A stretch of 64,000 nucleotides of DNA from Tetrahymena elliotti 4EA (taxonomy: Eukaryota; Ciliophora; Oligohymenophorea; Hymenostomatida; Tetrahymenidae). The DNA lies in the NCBI GenBank assembly GCA_000231825.2, contig JH720305.1, positions 712,326 through 776,325 of the forward strand, given 5' to 3'. Below, piece after piece: positions 12,677-25,527 of the stretch (the stretch's first letter is position 1; each line of letters opens with the position of its first letter). The notes under the pieces are model-generated. The model had not been told where the DNA came from. It saw nothing but the letters and a program-made list of their open reading frames with translations, and ran no database searches. A program made the position numbers and the translations under genes.

Positions 12677-13912
12677 ATGCAACCTAATGTTTAAGAAAAC
12701 AATGCTAAAAAAAGTTCTTCTCCTTCTTAATTAAGAACATGCTTAATTTGTTATCAGAAAGTGAGCTCATCTGCTTAAAATTATTTTAAATTAAAAGAAT
12801 GTTAACACAAATTTCACAAAGAATGTCTGATAAATTATATATAAAGGATAGAGAGCGACTAAAAATTTAATTGTTGCCCTAGCTGTAAAAAACCCTACAA
12901 CTCTGAAAAAGTTTTAAAATAAAATAATTTGATTGAGAGTAATATCTAATGCGTAATTTGCTATTCATAATATACAGAATAAAAGATACCATGTTCACTT
13001 CCATGTAATCATTATTTCCATTAAAATTGCTTGATTTAATGGAACGAAAATTGTAAGTCTGACTCTTCTCCTTGTCCGTACTGTAGAAAAATGTATTCTT
13101 AAAAAGATATTTAGCTAAGATGGGATGTTTTTGCTAAAATTTAAAAGTTAAAAGGAATTGAAAATCAATCATAAAATTAAGAAGAAGATAATGAAGACAG
13201 TTAAGACATATCAATATCAACACTAGGTATAGAATCAAGTATGAGCGTCGCTGAACTGGGCACTAATCAAAGTGATATAACCAGTTTAGAAGATTAAATT
13301 GCAGGAAGTATTCTCTAAGAGCTTTCATCTTCGAGAATTGAAGAAAAAAGTTTGAGTGAATTAAGTAGTAAAAGTTAATCATCAAATAATAATTAAATAT
13401 ATTAATAATAACCAGTTTAAAGAATCATCTAAACAGATTAAAGAGCTTCAAGTAAATAATAATTGGAAGTGATTATCGAGGAAGAAATGTAATTACCTAC
13501 AACAAATTTAAAATAGTAGGAATAACCAGTAAAATAATCATAAAAATAATTGGATTAAAATTCATAGAAAGTAGATGAAAAAAGTGAAGATAAAGATAGT
13601 TTGACCAAAAAAAATAGTTCAAAAACTAAAAATTAAACTGAATTTTAAATATTTGTATAAGATTTGAATGGAAAAACAGTTGTAGTTAATGTTTCTTAAA
13701 ATTTAAATGTTAAGTAATTTGCTAAAATGATAAGTGAAAAATCTAATATTGAATCAGATTAGCTCAGATTTACTTGTCAAGGAAAAAGCTTTTCTGTATA
13801 AAATAATGCAGAAGAAATTTTAGGAAATTTAAAAGTAGAAAAAAATTCTACTGTCCATGTGCTTTTAAAGCTCAAAGGAGGCCATAAATATTTTGAGCAT
13901 TTATTTTTTTGA
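12677..13912 (+). CDS. Double RING-H2 protein with a C-terminal ubiquitin-like domain, 411 aa
   Basis: Probable E3 ubiquitin ligase. RING 1 has Cys22, Cys25, Cys42, His44, His47, Cys50, Cys67 and Cys70. RING 2 has Cys92, Cys95, Cys110, His112, His115, Cys118, Cys133 and Cys136. Both follow the C3H2C3 pattern. Residues about 165-320 are a Gln/Ser/Glu-rich linker. Residues 324-402 form a clear ubiquitin fold, starting QIFVQDLNGKTVVV like ubiquitin's first hairpin and ending in VLLKLKGG. After Gly-Gly come nine residues, HKYFEHLFF, so it has the layout of a ubiquitin precursor that could be cleaved by a deubiquitinase. It is a single exon ending at TGA. The first in-frame ATG is 12557, which would add 40 residues of UTR-like composition, so I chose 12677. 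RING and Ubl assignments are secure; ligase activity and processing are inferred. Confidence 0.85.
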
Positions 13913-14162
13913 TTCAATGCTGTGTAATTTTTTTATTAATTATGTGTATAATCAATTCAAAGTATCCAAAATCCACCAAATTTTAAATTTTAAACAGGAA
14001 GCAATCAATAAAGCATGATGTTATGATGCTGTTAATTTCGTTAATTTAAACATTATGTATAAAAAAAGTAAAAGAAATTGAATAGATTTATTTTTCCTTT
14101 TAAAGTCAAATTAATAATTATTAGCTTTTAGTAATATTAATAAGAGAAAATAAGTGATCTTA

Positions 14163-14820
14163 TCAAACACATTTATTTGAAATTAATTAAAAATTTAAAC
14201 TAATTGGAGAAATTAAAGGATACCCATCTTTGTCTATTAAATTGAATACATTTTAATGCTATTCTGATAAAATAAATACATTTAATTTATTCTTTTTTTT
14301 AGATTTAATTTTTCCTACTTTTTCATCTAAAATTTGTTTAAAAGAAATGTCTTTTAAGAAGTTAAATAAATGACAAATCCTTTCATCATATCGATAGATA
14401 CTTACTTAACATTAATATAAAAAACTCTCAATTAATTAAAGATCTTTCTTTGTAATTTTTACTTGAAAATAATGATCTAAGATAAATTAAAAATGAATTT
14501 CTTCTCATATATAAAAGAATAAATAAATTTACTCATTTTTTCATTTATTATTTTCAAATATATTTTATGCGATCATCTTTTGTAAATAATTTTTTAGATA
14601 ATATCTATTAACATTAATCTAAGATAAGTTAAAAATAAACATCTCTTTTCAAAAGATCAGGTACTTCTTTCATAATTTTTTAAATAAAATTTAAGAGTGA
14701 ATGCCTTTAATTTAATTTTTAGCATTTATGATCTCCTTTTTTATAAGCAAAGAAATATTGAAAAGGATTATCTATCAATATTAAAAAGAACAAAAATTAA
14801 CTATCGTTGCATAGATTATT
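14163..14820 (-). pseudogene. Coding-like remnant or partly resolved gene, unknown function
   Basis: Two minus-strand stretches read like protein but lie in different frames. One (14554-14820, 89 codons) contains LLKRDVYFQLILDQCQQ. The other (14163-14504, 113 codons plus a TGA stop) contains EEIHFQFILDHYFQ and ends NLIDKDGYPLISPISLNF. The shared pattern xYFQLILDxxxQ suggests an internal repeat. I found no convincing intron joining them: the only GT..AG between them would be about 29 nt. Either this is a decayed gene or the splice sites escaped me. A third, weaker open stretch (14775 up to about 15020) contains YPQFLLEII in yet another frame. No known domain is recognised. Confidence 0.35.
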
Positions 14821-15745
14821 TCAAGTAAAAATTAAGGATATATATCTTTAATTAAACATTATTTAGAATATTTGGTATTTATGTATAACCATAAGTTAAA
14901 ATAATTCTTATCCAACTAAAAATATGGATATGAACGATATGAATTTATCTTTAAATGTTAAATTTTTGAATAAATCGTATGGTGTGTATTTTAATTTTCA
15001 GAAATAAATTAAGAACAAATAAATGTTCAAATATTTAAAAATAATAATAGAAGGTAATAAATATATTCAGAAATAAATTAAATTTAAAGAAAATCAACAA
15101 CAGCTAGGGGTAGATAATTAATGTTGTTTTTAAATAGAAGAAATAAAAAGTGAACAAAATGAAATGTTAGTAAAAATAAAATTTTCATCTTTTTCTTAAT
15201 AATTAATGTTATCTTCTAATATGAAAAATATCCTGTTTTCATACAAAAATAAGATTATTAAACCTATCTAGTATTTTGCTCATTAAACTAACTTAGATAA
15301 GGCAAAAACCTTTTAGTTTTTTATTTTTAGTTATAAAACAATAAATAAAAGAAATTAAAAAATAATTTTTGATTTACATCAGCTAAAAAGTGATAGATAG
15401 TAAATAAATTTTATTAAAATGATTCTGATTAGATAATATTTTTTGTTTAGAATATTAGCTAATACAATATACATCAATAATTATTAGCCAAAGAAGCTAG
15501 CAATTTTCATTTTTATAATAATAGCTTGATTTTTATAATAAAAACAATATTAATCACTCTTAGCAATATTTTAATTTTAATTTTTATTAAAATAGAAATA
15601 ATAAACAGAAGAATTACATTGAAATCTAATTTATTTATTTAGAATATTTTGATAGTGTCTCTAATGATAAAGTCTTAATTAGAAGGGTAATTACTATTTT
15701 TAATCACGTATAAAATGTCTTATTAGTTGTATTAGAATATTATGC
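14821..15745. other. AT-rich stretch without a supported gene
   Basis: Contains weak open frames on the minus strand (for example around 14880-15000 and 15120-15260) that may be upstream exons of the remnant at 14163-14820. The composition is too close to random AT-rich sequence to call. Nothing seen on the plus strand. Confidence 0.35.
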
Positions 15746-16408
15746 TCACACTTGTTAGATTTATTGTTGAATCAATTATATTTCAGATTATAAAGTAATT
15801 TTTTTTTATTATATATATTCCTCACTTATATGAATTGCGAGCTCAACAAAATTATCAAAAAGATCATCATCTCCCTAATATTCTGGTTTCCACATATATT
15901 CTAAATAATTAATAACAAATTAATCAAAAAAGAAACCAAATACTACCATCTATTTATAGATTTGCCTTAATTACTGTTACTGTTATTAGTTTTTTGTATG
16001 AGTAGAAGCACTAATCAAAATTTTATCTTTTTTAATTTCTTAATGTTACAGGTATTTAGAGTCTTTTGTTACTATTATTGCACTAAAATTATCTTGTTCA
16101 CAATTAAAAACATTTATTAAGTAAAACAATAAATCTTCATTCTCTTTTTTCAGCTCAGTTTTCAAAATAATTGTTATGATATTATTATCTATTGTCAAGC
16201 ATTTATATGTGTTTTTTTTTATTTGATCGGTTTCAATTATATCTCCAGTTTTTTCAAACTAATCATTTTGCTATATATCTATTAATGGACTTGTAGGATG
16301 ATTTTCTGTGGAGCTACTTTAGAAGATCCCATTTGTCTAGAACTCTTCATTTTAAATATTTTCTAATTTTTATAAGAATTTTTCTTTTTAAATACCTGAA
16401 TATTTCAT
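15746..16408 (-). CDS. Hypothetical protein, 220 aa
   Basis: One exon of 220 codons ending in TGA. No domain is recognised. The N-terminal 60 residues are polar, the middle (KTELKKENEDLLFYLINVF) is amphipathic, and there is a run of six Gln before LRQIYKQMVVFGFFFDQF, which could be a short hydrophobic helix. The acidic part EYQGDDDLFDNFVELAIH follows. The frame remains open a little upstream of the ATG but contains no earlier ATG nearby. It lies 331 nt downstream of another minus-strand gene of unknown function (16740-17935), and the two may once have been one locus. The function is unknown. Confidence 0.6.
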
Positions 16409-16739
16409 CTTTATAAACTGTATCTTTATTTTGTTATTATAACTATTAATTAATTTGAATAGTTATTAATTTATTCTTCTTTGTTTATCTTGCTTTTTCT
16501 ATTTAAAGAAAGACGTTTAAATTTTAATCAATCTACCAAAATATTCCTTTTTTAATCTCAAAAAAAATGGATACCATAAGATAAACCTTTAGAAAACAAA
16601 ATAATTAAATAAAGTATAAAATCTTTAAAAACTATTTTTTTGTTAAATTTTAAACAAACTCAGAAAAATTACCAAATGTTTTAGAATAAGAACAAACAAA
16701 CAAGTAAATAAGGAAGTAAGTAAATAAATTAAAACATAA
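16409..16739. other. Short intergenic spacer
   Basis: AT-rich gap between two minus-strand hypothetical genes; includes low-complexity aaacaaacaagtaaataagg. No gene seen. Confidence 0.4.
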
Positions 16740-17935
16740 TCAGAAGATTTGTTAATCAAAAATTAAACTATCATGAATGTCAAAATTGTTTTAATAATAA
16801 TTTAAATATTAAAATATTTTGTTGTTGTTTATTATGGTCATTTCCTCTTGTCCTTCTTCACTTAATTTGACTTTATTAACATGAAAAATCAACCCATTAC
16901 TCTAAAGCAATACTATTTCTTTGAACCCCTTTTTTAATGAAATAGAAAAAAAATTAAGTATCAAAAAAAAATATTTTTAATTTACCTTCTCTTTTATCAA
17001 ATTTTAGAGTTCTTACAGATAGATTTTTTTTTCTGTAAATTTAATTTTCTCTTGAGAGTTTGACATCATTTTAGACAGTAGTCTCTTTATTAAAGGAAAA
17101 TCTTTTTATTTTTTGTTATCTTTGGATTAATTTAATACCTTAAACGATGAGCAAAAAGAGTTGCTTTTCATTGAGTCAAGTATTTAAAGACAAATCAATT
17201 AACCTGTAGTGCTTTCTCTGTAAAATAGAAACAAAGTTCCTTCTTGAGAGTTTTGTATTAACTTATTTTAGTCTATTTCTATTGTTACAACGTTTGAGTT
17301 TTATATATTTTATTAATTTTGTTTTTGTAATATTTATAAAGTTAGAGGAGCTTGTTTGGCAAGAATATTTTTCGCAGGATAATCTATCACTGAAACGACA
17401 TTTTCAGATTCATTTATTTGAATTTCAATAACTTAAAGTGAATGGTTTTTGGATGTGTGTAAAAGAGGATATTTATAGAATATCAAAGGCTTAATGCATT
17501 CTAAAATACGATCTACTTCAATCTATTGTTTATAAATAAAAGAAATTTATTTCTTTATACTTTTTTTATGAATTTTATGGATAAAAAGGGGGTAAGGGTG
17601 GTTTAAATATACAAATCATTTTTTACTTTTAAATTCAGTTTTTTATTAATTTTCTCCACTTAATTTACTAATTCATCTTTATTCAGAAAATATATATTGT
17701 TTTTATGTATTATTGTATGAAAATATATCTTTGAATAGCTCTACTATTTTTAGTTCGTAATTTATTCGCCAACTATTGTTGGAGATTACAATCTTCCTTA
17801 ATGATCTATTGTCATACTCAGAGCAGCATCCCTCTTTTTTAAATACTTCTATTACTGATAGTAATATGGTTGATTAGCATTCTTATAGGGTTGTAAAGAG
17901 TTAATTAATCTTTGCTATTTAATTATTTTAATCAT
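16740..17935 (-). CDS. Hypothetical protein, 344 aa, three exons
   Basis: Exons 17627-17935, 16986-17522 and 16740-16928 join in phase 0 through introns of 104 and 57 nt, both GT..AG. An in-frame TGA lies 12 nt upstream of the ATG, which supports the start. The protein has no signal peptide or membrane helix. It alternates strand-like runs (KIYFHTIIHKNNIYFL, NVVTIEIDQNKLI, GTLFLFYRESTTGQLICLQI) with polar linkers, suggesting a beta-rich fold such as a propeller or sandwich, but no family motif is clear. The third exon carries EIVLLQSNGLIFHVNKVKLS. The function is unknown; the exon structure is well supported by frame continuity. Confidence 0.65.
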
Positions 17936-18842
17936 GATTAGATATTATCAATAGCAAATTTTTACAGTCAAGGGAGGGATTGTCCTTTAGGCATTAAAAA
18001 AATATTTATAAAGCATTTTTGTGGGAGCGTAAATACCTATTAGCCCACCAACAAGATAAATAAATTTCATTAATTGTTGTACTTTATTTTATTTTTAGTG
18101 ATATAATTTGAAGTGTTATCTAGAAATTACTAATTAAACAAATAATCAAGTTTATGATTAAAAAGATATTTTAAATTAAAAAGGTTTATACAAATATTAA
18201 TCACATATTGTTTCTTGTTGATAGAGAATTATTTTAAATTATTCATTTTTTTAACGTTAAATTTTTTAATTTTAAGAAAATCTATTTTTAGGATCAATAA
18301 AAAAATCAATTTTTGTTTTATCACTCCTTGATTGCTTAATTGACTTAGAACTGAGAAGTGTTTAAAGGCTAATTTATTTTTGAAGTATTTAGAAAAATTA
18401 TTTTAGATTTATAGATTAATTTTAATTTATTGAAATTTATTTTAAAAATTAAATTAAATTTAAAAAGAGTTTATATTTTTTATAATAACTTTGTAAAAAT
18501 GATTGATTAGTGAGTGATCGATTGATAAATTGATTGAGTGAATCTATCTCTGAATGATATTTACAGGTTTTAGTATTATTGCTCCAAAATACATTAACTT
18601 GTAAAAACACTTTTTTTGACTTCTGATTTGATTGATCTGAACCTTCTTAAAGAAAATTTTGAAAAACTAGTTGATAGTTATGTATGTAAAAGTATTAACT
18701 TAGTTTGATTAGTATTTACATAAAAACTTTTTTTATTATATTCATTAATTTTTATATAATAAAGATAAATAAATTTATTATTATATTATTTACTTACTTA
18801 CTTCCAATCCCAAAGCTTAAACAACAAACTAACTAACATAAT
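17936..18842. other. Divergent intergenic region
   Basis: Between the start of the 344-aa gene (-) and the start of the USP7-type gene (+); should hold both promoters. AT-rich with gattgattagtgagtg-like simple repeats around 18500-18540. No gene seen. Confidence 0.45.
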
Positions 18843-21800
18843 ATGAGCAAGATTGTAAAGCATAATAGCAAGTTATAATAAAAGGTTAAGCAGTTCAAGC
18901 TCAAGGAAGCTAGTGAAGATAAAGATACAAACGAAGAGGAAGATGATATACAAAATTTTGAAAATTTAGATGTCTAGAAGTAGAAAAAAAATTAAAGCAG
19001 CAAGCAAGTCTCCTCTTCTTCAAATAGATTTTTTGCAAATCAAAAGAAATCTAAATTGTATGCTTAAGATGTTTCATTTACAATAGACGAGTCTGAGGAA
19101 GAATTAGCGATTCCTAATTAGCCTTTAAAGCATGCGTTCAAAAAAAGAATTAAAAATAGTAGTTAAAGCAGTGGCAGCGATAATGAAGAATTTAGTAATT
19201 TAAAAAGTAATTAAAATGCTCAAAAAGTTGCTTAGTAGAACAATAATAAGAAAGCAATTACTAGCAAAGGTTTTCCTCCAGTCAATTATACAAAAAATTA
19301 AGATTATAAAAGCACTACTGATGCTAAAGACAAATAAAAAAATAAAGAAGTTCCTTCTAAGTAGGATATTTAAAATCTTTCTAAAAAACTTGAAAATGAT
19401 TAGGCAATAGATAAACCGTAAAAAAAAATCAAAAGAGACACTTTTTAGTAAAAATTAGATAATGCTTAAAAAAATTAAATACAAGAAGAAGGCAGCAATA
19501 ATTCTGATAAAGTCATAGAGACAACAGTGAATAATAAAGAAAATTTTAAAAATGGACAACTTAGCAGCAGTCGAAATCAAAAAAGTTAAAGCAACTCTAT
19601 TTAGTAAAACCAAAATCTAAAAGTAAAACCCAGCATCAAAATGTTATTTCTTGAAGAGAATTAAGATAAAGATTTAAAACAGAATTAAAAGAAGGATTCT
19701 ATCAAAAATTTGATAGACTTAGAAGCATCTTAAGAAGATAAAATTAATATTGAAAAAGGAGCAAAGCAGAAAGAATTAGAATAATAAGCTCAGGAAAAAA
19801 TAATCAAAGGTTACTCTTCTGCTTTTTAGAAAAAATAAAAATATGATAATAAATTAAATAGTAGTTATGAAAGCTATAGCTATAATGATGGTCTTTCTAT
19901 GTAACCATAAGGCTCTAATTCTTCATAGACAGATATTAGATCTAATAATTAAGTAAATATGTTAGATAATGGTGATAATGACAGTATTTTATGCAATTAT
20001 AGTAATCTAGATGATGATATAGATTAAAATTACAGTAATATAATGGGTGGTTTTACCAATAGCAATTTAAATAATAGCTTTATAGACGACGAATAAGATG
20101 AATCAAGCGACAATATTAAGATTAAGAAAAAGGCTAATTATGATATTATAAATTAAGGTACTGATTCAAGTAAATATATAAATACAAATGCCAGGTTAAA
20201 TAATAGTAAATCTCATAAGAGTGGTATTTCATCAGATAGTTCTCTTCAAATTCATTAAAAATCTCCTAAAAAGGAAACTAACACTAGTAATTTTAGTCCT
20301 TTAAAAAGTATGAGAAAAGATTAATAAAAGAATGCTCATAATTCTAGTAATTTTAATAATCATCATCACCCTGTTAGTGCTAGTTAGCTTAACACTTCAA
20401 CTAGTAGAAAAAAAGATTCAAAAACTTCATCAGCTTTTGCTTAAAATAATATGGATTATCAACAAGAAGAATTGCAAAATGTACATAATATAGAGGAAGA
20501 AATATTTGAGGTTAATGAGCTTCCAAAAGAAAAAACAAGAATTTTATGGATATTTAACAGCGTTCATTTTATTGAAAAGCTAACTAATGATGAGCATTTT
20601 CTTGAAGGTTAAGAAATTAAAACTTAAAATGGTAAAAAGTGGATTTTATAAATTTCTTACAATGAAAAGTTACAGTAGATAGAGTGTGTATTTAGTAGAC
20701 ACAATAAAGAAGATACTTCTAAGCAATAATTTTATTATTTATTCAAATTCTATGCTTTGAGTCAAACTGAAAGCATAATTGATAAAAGTTACAATGGAAA
20801 TAAAACATTTTCTGTTGAAAGTTTATCTTAGTCATTTAATGTCCCATTAGATATTGAGTTAATTTTAGAAAAATATTAGCATATCATCTTTGAGTTAACT
20901 CTTACTCCTAATAGGCTGTAATTTTATAATTCTAAAGAAGAAACTAATTATGTCGGACTTCTAAATGAGGGGCAAACATGTTACATGAATTCATATCTTT
21001 AAACATTATTCCATATAAAAGCTTTTGTAAAATTAGTCTATTCAATACCCACTGAAAGAGAATCAGAACCTGTCTTTCCCAATTCACTTTAAGTTCTCTT
21101 CTACTAACTCCAAAGTAGAGGTAGTCATTGCACTACAACAGAATTACTAAAAAGCTTTCAATGGGATAAATCAAAGGCAAGAATTCAATAAGATGTCTAG
21201 GAATTCTCCTGTCTATTCATTGAGTTCCTAGAAAGCAAAGCAGAAAAAATCCCTTAACTGAAAGGTAAATAATATTTAACTATAATTATTTGATTAATAT
21301 TATTACATATGAAATGAACATTTCATTTCAAATTGAAAGACATTTCTGAAAGAATGTCTAATTCTAACAATAGTAAATTTAATTCTAAAATTCATTTTTG
21401 AAAAATTCTTAATCTAAATTAAAGAGTAAATTTGAGTTTTCTATCTAAAATTAATTTTTGGAAAATTTCTGATTTATTTTTTGATAAATTTAAATTTGAA
21501 GATTGAAAAATATTTTATGAAAAAGGTTAAATAAAGCACCTCTTCTAAGGTAAGATTTAAAATTACATAAAGTGCATTAATGTTGAATATGAAAGTGTTA
21601 GAGAGGAGTCTTTTTTCGAGATCAGTTTGAACTTGAAAGGATGCAAGAATATTTATGAGTCTTTGGATGATTATGTGAAAGAGGAGATATTGGAAAATGA
21701 CAATAAATATGATACAGGGGATTCAAGATATTAAAAATAAGATGCCAAAAAGGGAATTAAGATATTAGAATTGCCACCTGTTTTATTTTTCCATTTGAAG

Positions 21801-24796
21801 AGATTTTAATTTGACTACCAGACTGGAAGAAATATCAAAATAGTAGATTAGCACTAATATTATGAGGAGATAGATATGACTAGATATATAGCTAACCCCA
21901 CTCAAGATGAATGCTATAAATATTAATTGTTTGCTGTTTTAGTTCACAGTGGGGATTTTTCTTCATCAGGGCATTATTATGCTTATATAAAACCAGACCC
22001 AAAATAAAATAATTGGTTCAAATTCAATGACTCTATTGTGGAGAAGTCATCAAAAAAACAAGTAAAAAATTTCTAATTTATTTCTGGAAGATTAAAATTT
22101 TATTACACAATAACCAGTATCTGTAAATGATTTTTTTTAACTAATATCAAGGCTCTAGATTATTCTTTTGGAGGAAAAGTATTCTTTAAGGGTTTTGAAA
22201 AAAATAAAAAATAATTGGCCTATGAGAATATGTCAATAAACTCAACTGCTTACATGCTAGTTTACATAAATAAGAGAGAAATAAATAACATCTTAGCAGA
22301 AATACCAATTCAAAATGTACCTAAGTGGGTGATTGATTAAGAAGATTAACTCATTTAAAATTATTTATTGAAGCAAAAGTTATCAAGGTAAAAGATTAAT
22401 TATTTTATTCGTCTCAGAAAGTTAAAATCTGTTATATTCTGCTGCTTTCGTATTTAAAAAATAAACAATTTGAGATAAAAGAGTTTTATTAAAAAGTTTT
22501 TATTTTTTTTCATGTTATAAATAGGATTGTGTAAGTAAGAATAACTTCTTTCGATTTGCTGAAAAAGTAGCAGCAGACTTGCGGAGTTTATTTTTAAAAA
22601 TAGACAAAGAGAGATGAGTAACCAGAAGTAAATGAAAGTATTGTATATAAGAAAGAGGTAGATAAGAGTAAAACTTATAAAGAGTTTTTTGAGGAACTTT
22701 GCTAGGAAATTGGGGTGGAGTCTGAGGATTTGGGCATATGGAAAATTGATTACCTTGCCAACAGTGTGGAAAAAATAACAAATTAAACTAAAAAATTAGT
22801 TTCTCATGGTTCAGAATTGATAGAAAAAGTATATCTTGAAAACTTCCCCAGTTAATAAAATTCTAATAACTCATCAAACTCAAATTAATTACCAGCCCCT
22901 ATATTTTTAATCCTACCCATTAGCTCAAATAAATTTATTGGTAACAAACAAATCTTTCAGTAAGGCTAAGATGGCTAGATTGAAATAAAAAAGCTTGAAA
23001 GAAATTAATAAAATGGCGAGAAGCGAATGAGTTCATAAAATGATTGGAATAGATATTTCTAGTTCCAAGAAGGTAGTTTAATGCTTATAATCATTAAAAG
23101 TTTTGAATACACTAAAGAAGGAGTGAAGATATAATTTTTGGATTACATCTATTTCAATCCTCTGAGCACATTTGCACAACTTTCTGAAGAAATTATAAAA
23201 AAGAAAAGACTTGATATCTGTCCATTTCAATTTTATAAAGAAGAAAGTTACAGTGTGCAGAAACTGAGTGTTGAATTCAATGGCCAAGCACATCTAAAAA
23301 ATCTTTTTAACTCATCAGACTGTGGTGTTATTGTTATTTCATATGAATCAAAGTTGTCCAAGGATCACGGTATATCCATTACTAACTATTATCAACAGCT
23401 AGAAGATCAAGTAAGAGTGAGATTCGTCTTTTCTTCAAATCAGCTTTCTAATTCAATCTCATCTAGCATCAACACAGGAACATCTCCTTTTTAAAATATC
23501 CAATAAAGCACAAACAAAACAAACACTTTACAAAAAAGTAATTCAAACAACTAATAAGATCTTAATAGCTTTTTTAATGAAAATGGCTACAACTAAAATA
23601 AATTAATTCAACAAACAGATCCTCATTAATTCTTAAAAAACTTTACTCTTAATAGTATTTTACCAAACGAAGGTATCACATTTGATAAAATATTCTTGAA
23701 AACAATAAAATATTCTTAATTGCAAATTAGTTTATTTAACAGTTTAAAAGAATATTTTAGAGAGTAAATCAAATTATATTATCCAAATTAAGCAGATTCT
23801 CCTAACTCTATGGAGAGTGAGGAAGTTGTGAAAAGTTCAAATGTCTTATCTAGCTCTAAAAAGCTAACTCAAAATGCCAACATTTAAGCAATAGAATAAT
23901 TCATAAATCTCGATGATTCATTCCATGAGTATATTTTGTTTAAATGCAGAATTAGAAAAAGAAATATTGAAGAAATACCTTTCTTTCAAAGCTCTGTTAG
24001 TGAAACTTCCCTTCAAGATTTATTAAAGCATTTTGATAACACGATCACTCTCCACTTTGATTTTTCTAAATCATTGAGAGCTAAAGATAGAGATTAAAAA
24101 TTAGTATTAGAATATGTTCTCTATTCAAATTAATTTAACAAAATATATCCTAATCAAGTTATAGATATTGATAAAACAGCTAATATGTAAACCTTAGGAA
24201 ACGTACTAAAATAATAAAAATTTTTCAAAGAATACATGTCAGCAGAATAAAAGTAAGCTATAACATAAAGTCTTATACCACCTTCTGTTGTGAAAGTATG
24301 CCAACTCTCAAGAGATAATCCAAATAGAATTGAATTATACTACACTGAGTCAACAAAACTAAACACAATAAAAAAGAATTAGCTAATAAGAGTAGAATTA
24401 CAATAAGAAATTAAAGAATCAGAAATTCTTTTCATTTGCCATCAAACTACCAAAAGCGGAGTTGAAGCTTTTGATAATCCATTCTGTTTCCCTCTATCAT
24501 ATTATTAGAAAGTCAAAGAAATAAAAAACAAAGTTATCTAAATATTAACTGACCGTTAAATAATATTTGATAGCAAAAAGGTAGAAGTAAATAGAGATAA
24601 TCTTCAAATAATTCTTTACTCTGAATATTCCAAATATGACAGCACTTCATTACAAGTTGAAGACTCAAACGATAAATAAATAAAGCATGAGATAGATGTA
24701 GACTCTTTCAAAAATAAATGTGGGTTCTTAGAAATATAACACATAAATTTATTGTCATCAACAGGAAACAAAGCGATTAAATTTGACATGAATTGA
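18843..24796 (+). CDS. USP7-type ubiquitin-specific protease, 1821 aa
   Basis: Exons 18843-21264, 21526-22061, 22152-22387 and 22525-24796 join in frame (introns 261, 90 and 137 nt). Residues 1 to about 545 are a Ser/Asn/Gln/Lys-rich low-complexity leader. Residues about 549-700 look like the TRAF/MATH-type domain found before the USP7 catalytic core. The catalytic core starts YVGLLNEGQTCYMNS with nucleophile Cys713. It continues with QQDVQEFSCLFIEFL, LFQGKIQNYIKC and LPPVLFFHLKRFQFDY, and the histidine box SSSGHYYAYIKP gives His957. After the core comes NSTAYMLVYI, as in USP7. The last 800 residues follow the order of USP7's C-terminal ubiquitin-like array. Such enzymes remove ubiquitin from nuclear regulators and ligases. 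The three introns all fall where USP7 conservation demands continuity, so the model is firm. Confidence 0.93.
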
Positions 24797-25527
24797 ACAA
24801 AATAAATAAATAAAACCATATTAACATTTCTAATTAACACCAACAACTTCAATTAATATGCTCATCCTAAACAACAAAAAACTTTATAAAAACAACACTA
24901 AACTTGTAAAATTCTTAAAACAAAAATAAATTAACAAAACAAAACAAAAAATTAAATTTAAATTCATTCTAATCAATTAGAATTTAATCAATCATGTTAA
25001 AAAAAGTTGCATAAAATGTATCCGTCTCATGTAAGTGTTTAAATGCAACCTAGTAAATCAAAAACTATTTTACTTTTATTTAATATCTAAATAAATATCC
25101 ATCTAAATTACTTCTACTTTACTTAGAAAATTACTTATTTTATGTTTTTAATCTAATTTTCTAAACTATTTAACTCCAACCAATCAACATATTTTTTTAC
25201 ATTTCTACAAAAATTATTTGATGTAATGCTTATTGAACATTTATGGTATGGTAATCATAAAAAATTAAAATATATCTCAAATAAAATATTTTTTTAAACA
25301 AGATCTCATTTTTCATCTTTTCAAAATTATCTAAATTATCAAATTTATTTTCACCTCTATTTTAAATTTTAGTTCAAGATGAAATATTTTTGAAAAAATA
25401 AAATAACAAAAATTTTATTTTTCAGTTAATTAAGATTGCAGATTAAAGGTTTATTCATATAATACATAAATATCTAATAAATAAAATATGGATAAAATAA
25501 TATAAGAATATACTTTAAAACAATAAA
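24797..25527. other. Convergent 3' intergenic spacer
   Basis: Between the end of the USP7-type gene (+) and the end of the coiled-coil gene (-). AT-rich, with an aacaaaacaaaacaaaa stretch near 24930. No gene seen. Confidence 0.45.

Noticed and set aside
22515..22781. Minus-strand frame of 88 codons
   Set aside because: Antisense to the USP7-type gene; the plus strand carries the conserved protein.
23138..23494. Plus-strand frame of 118 codons as a separate gene
   Set aside because: It is an internal part of the USP7-type gene that happens to lack TAA/TAG; the frame continues on both sides.
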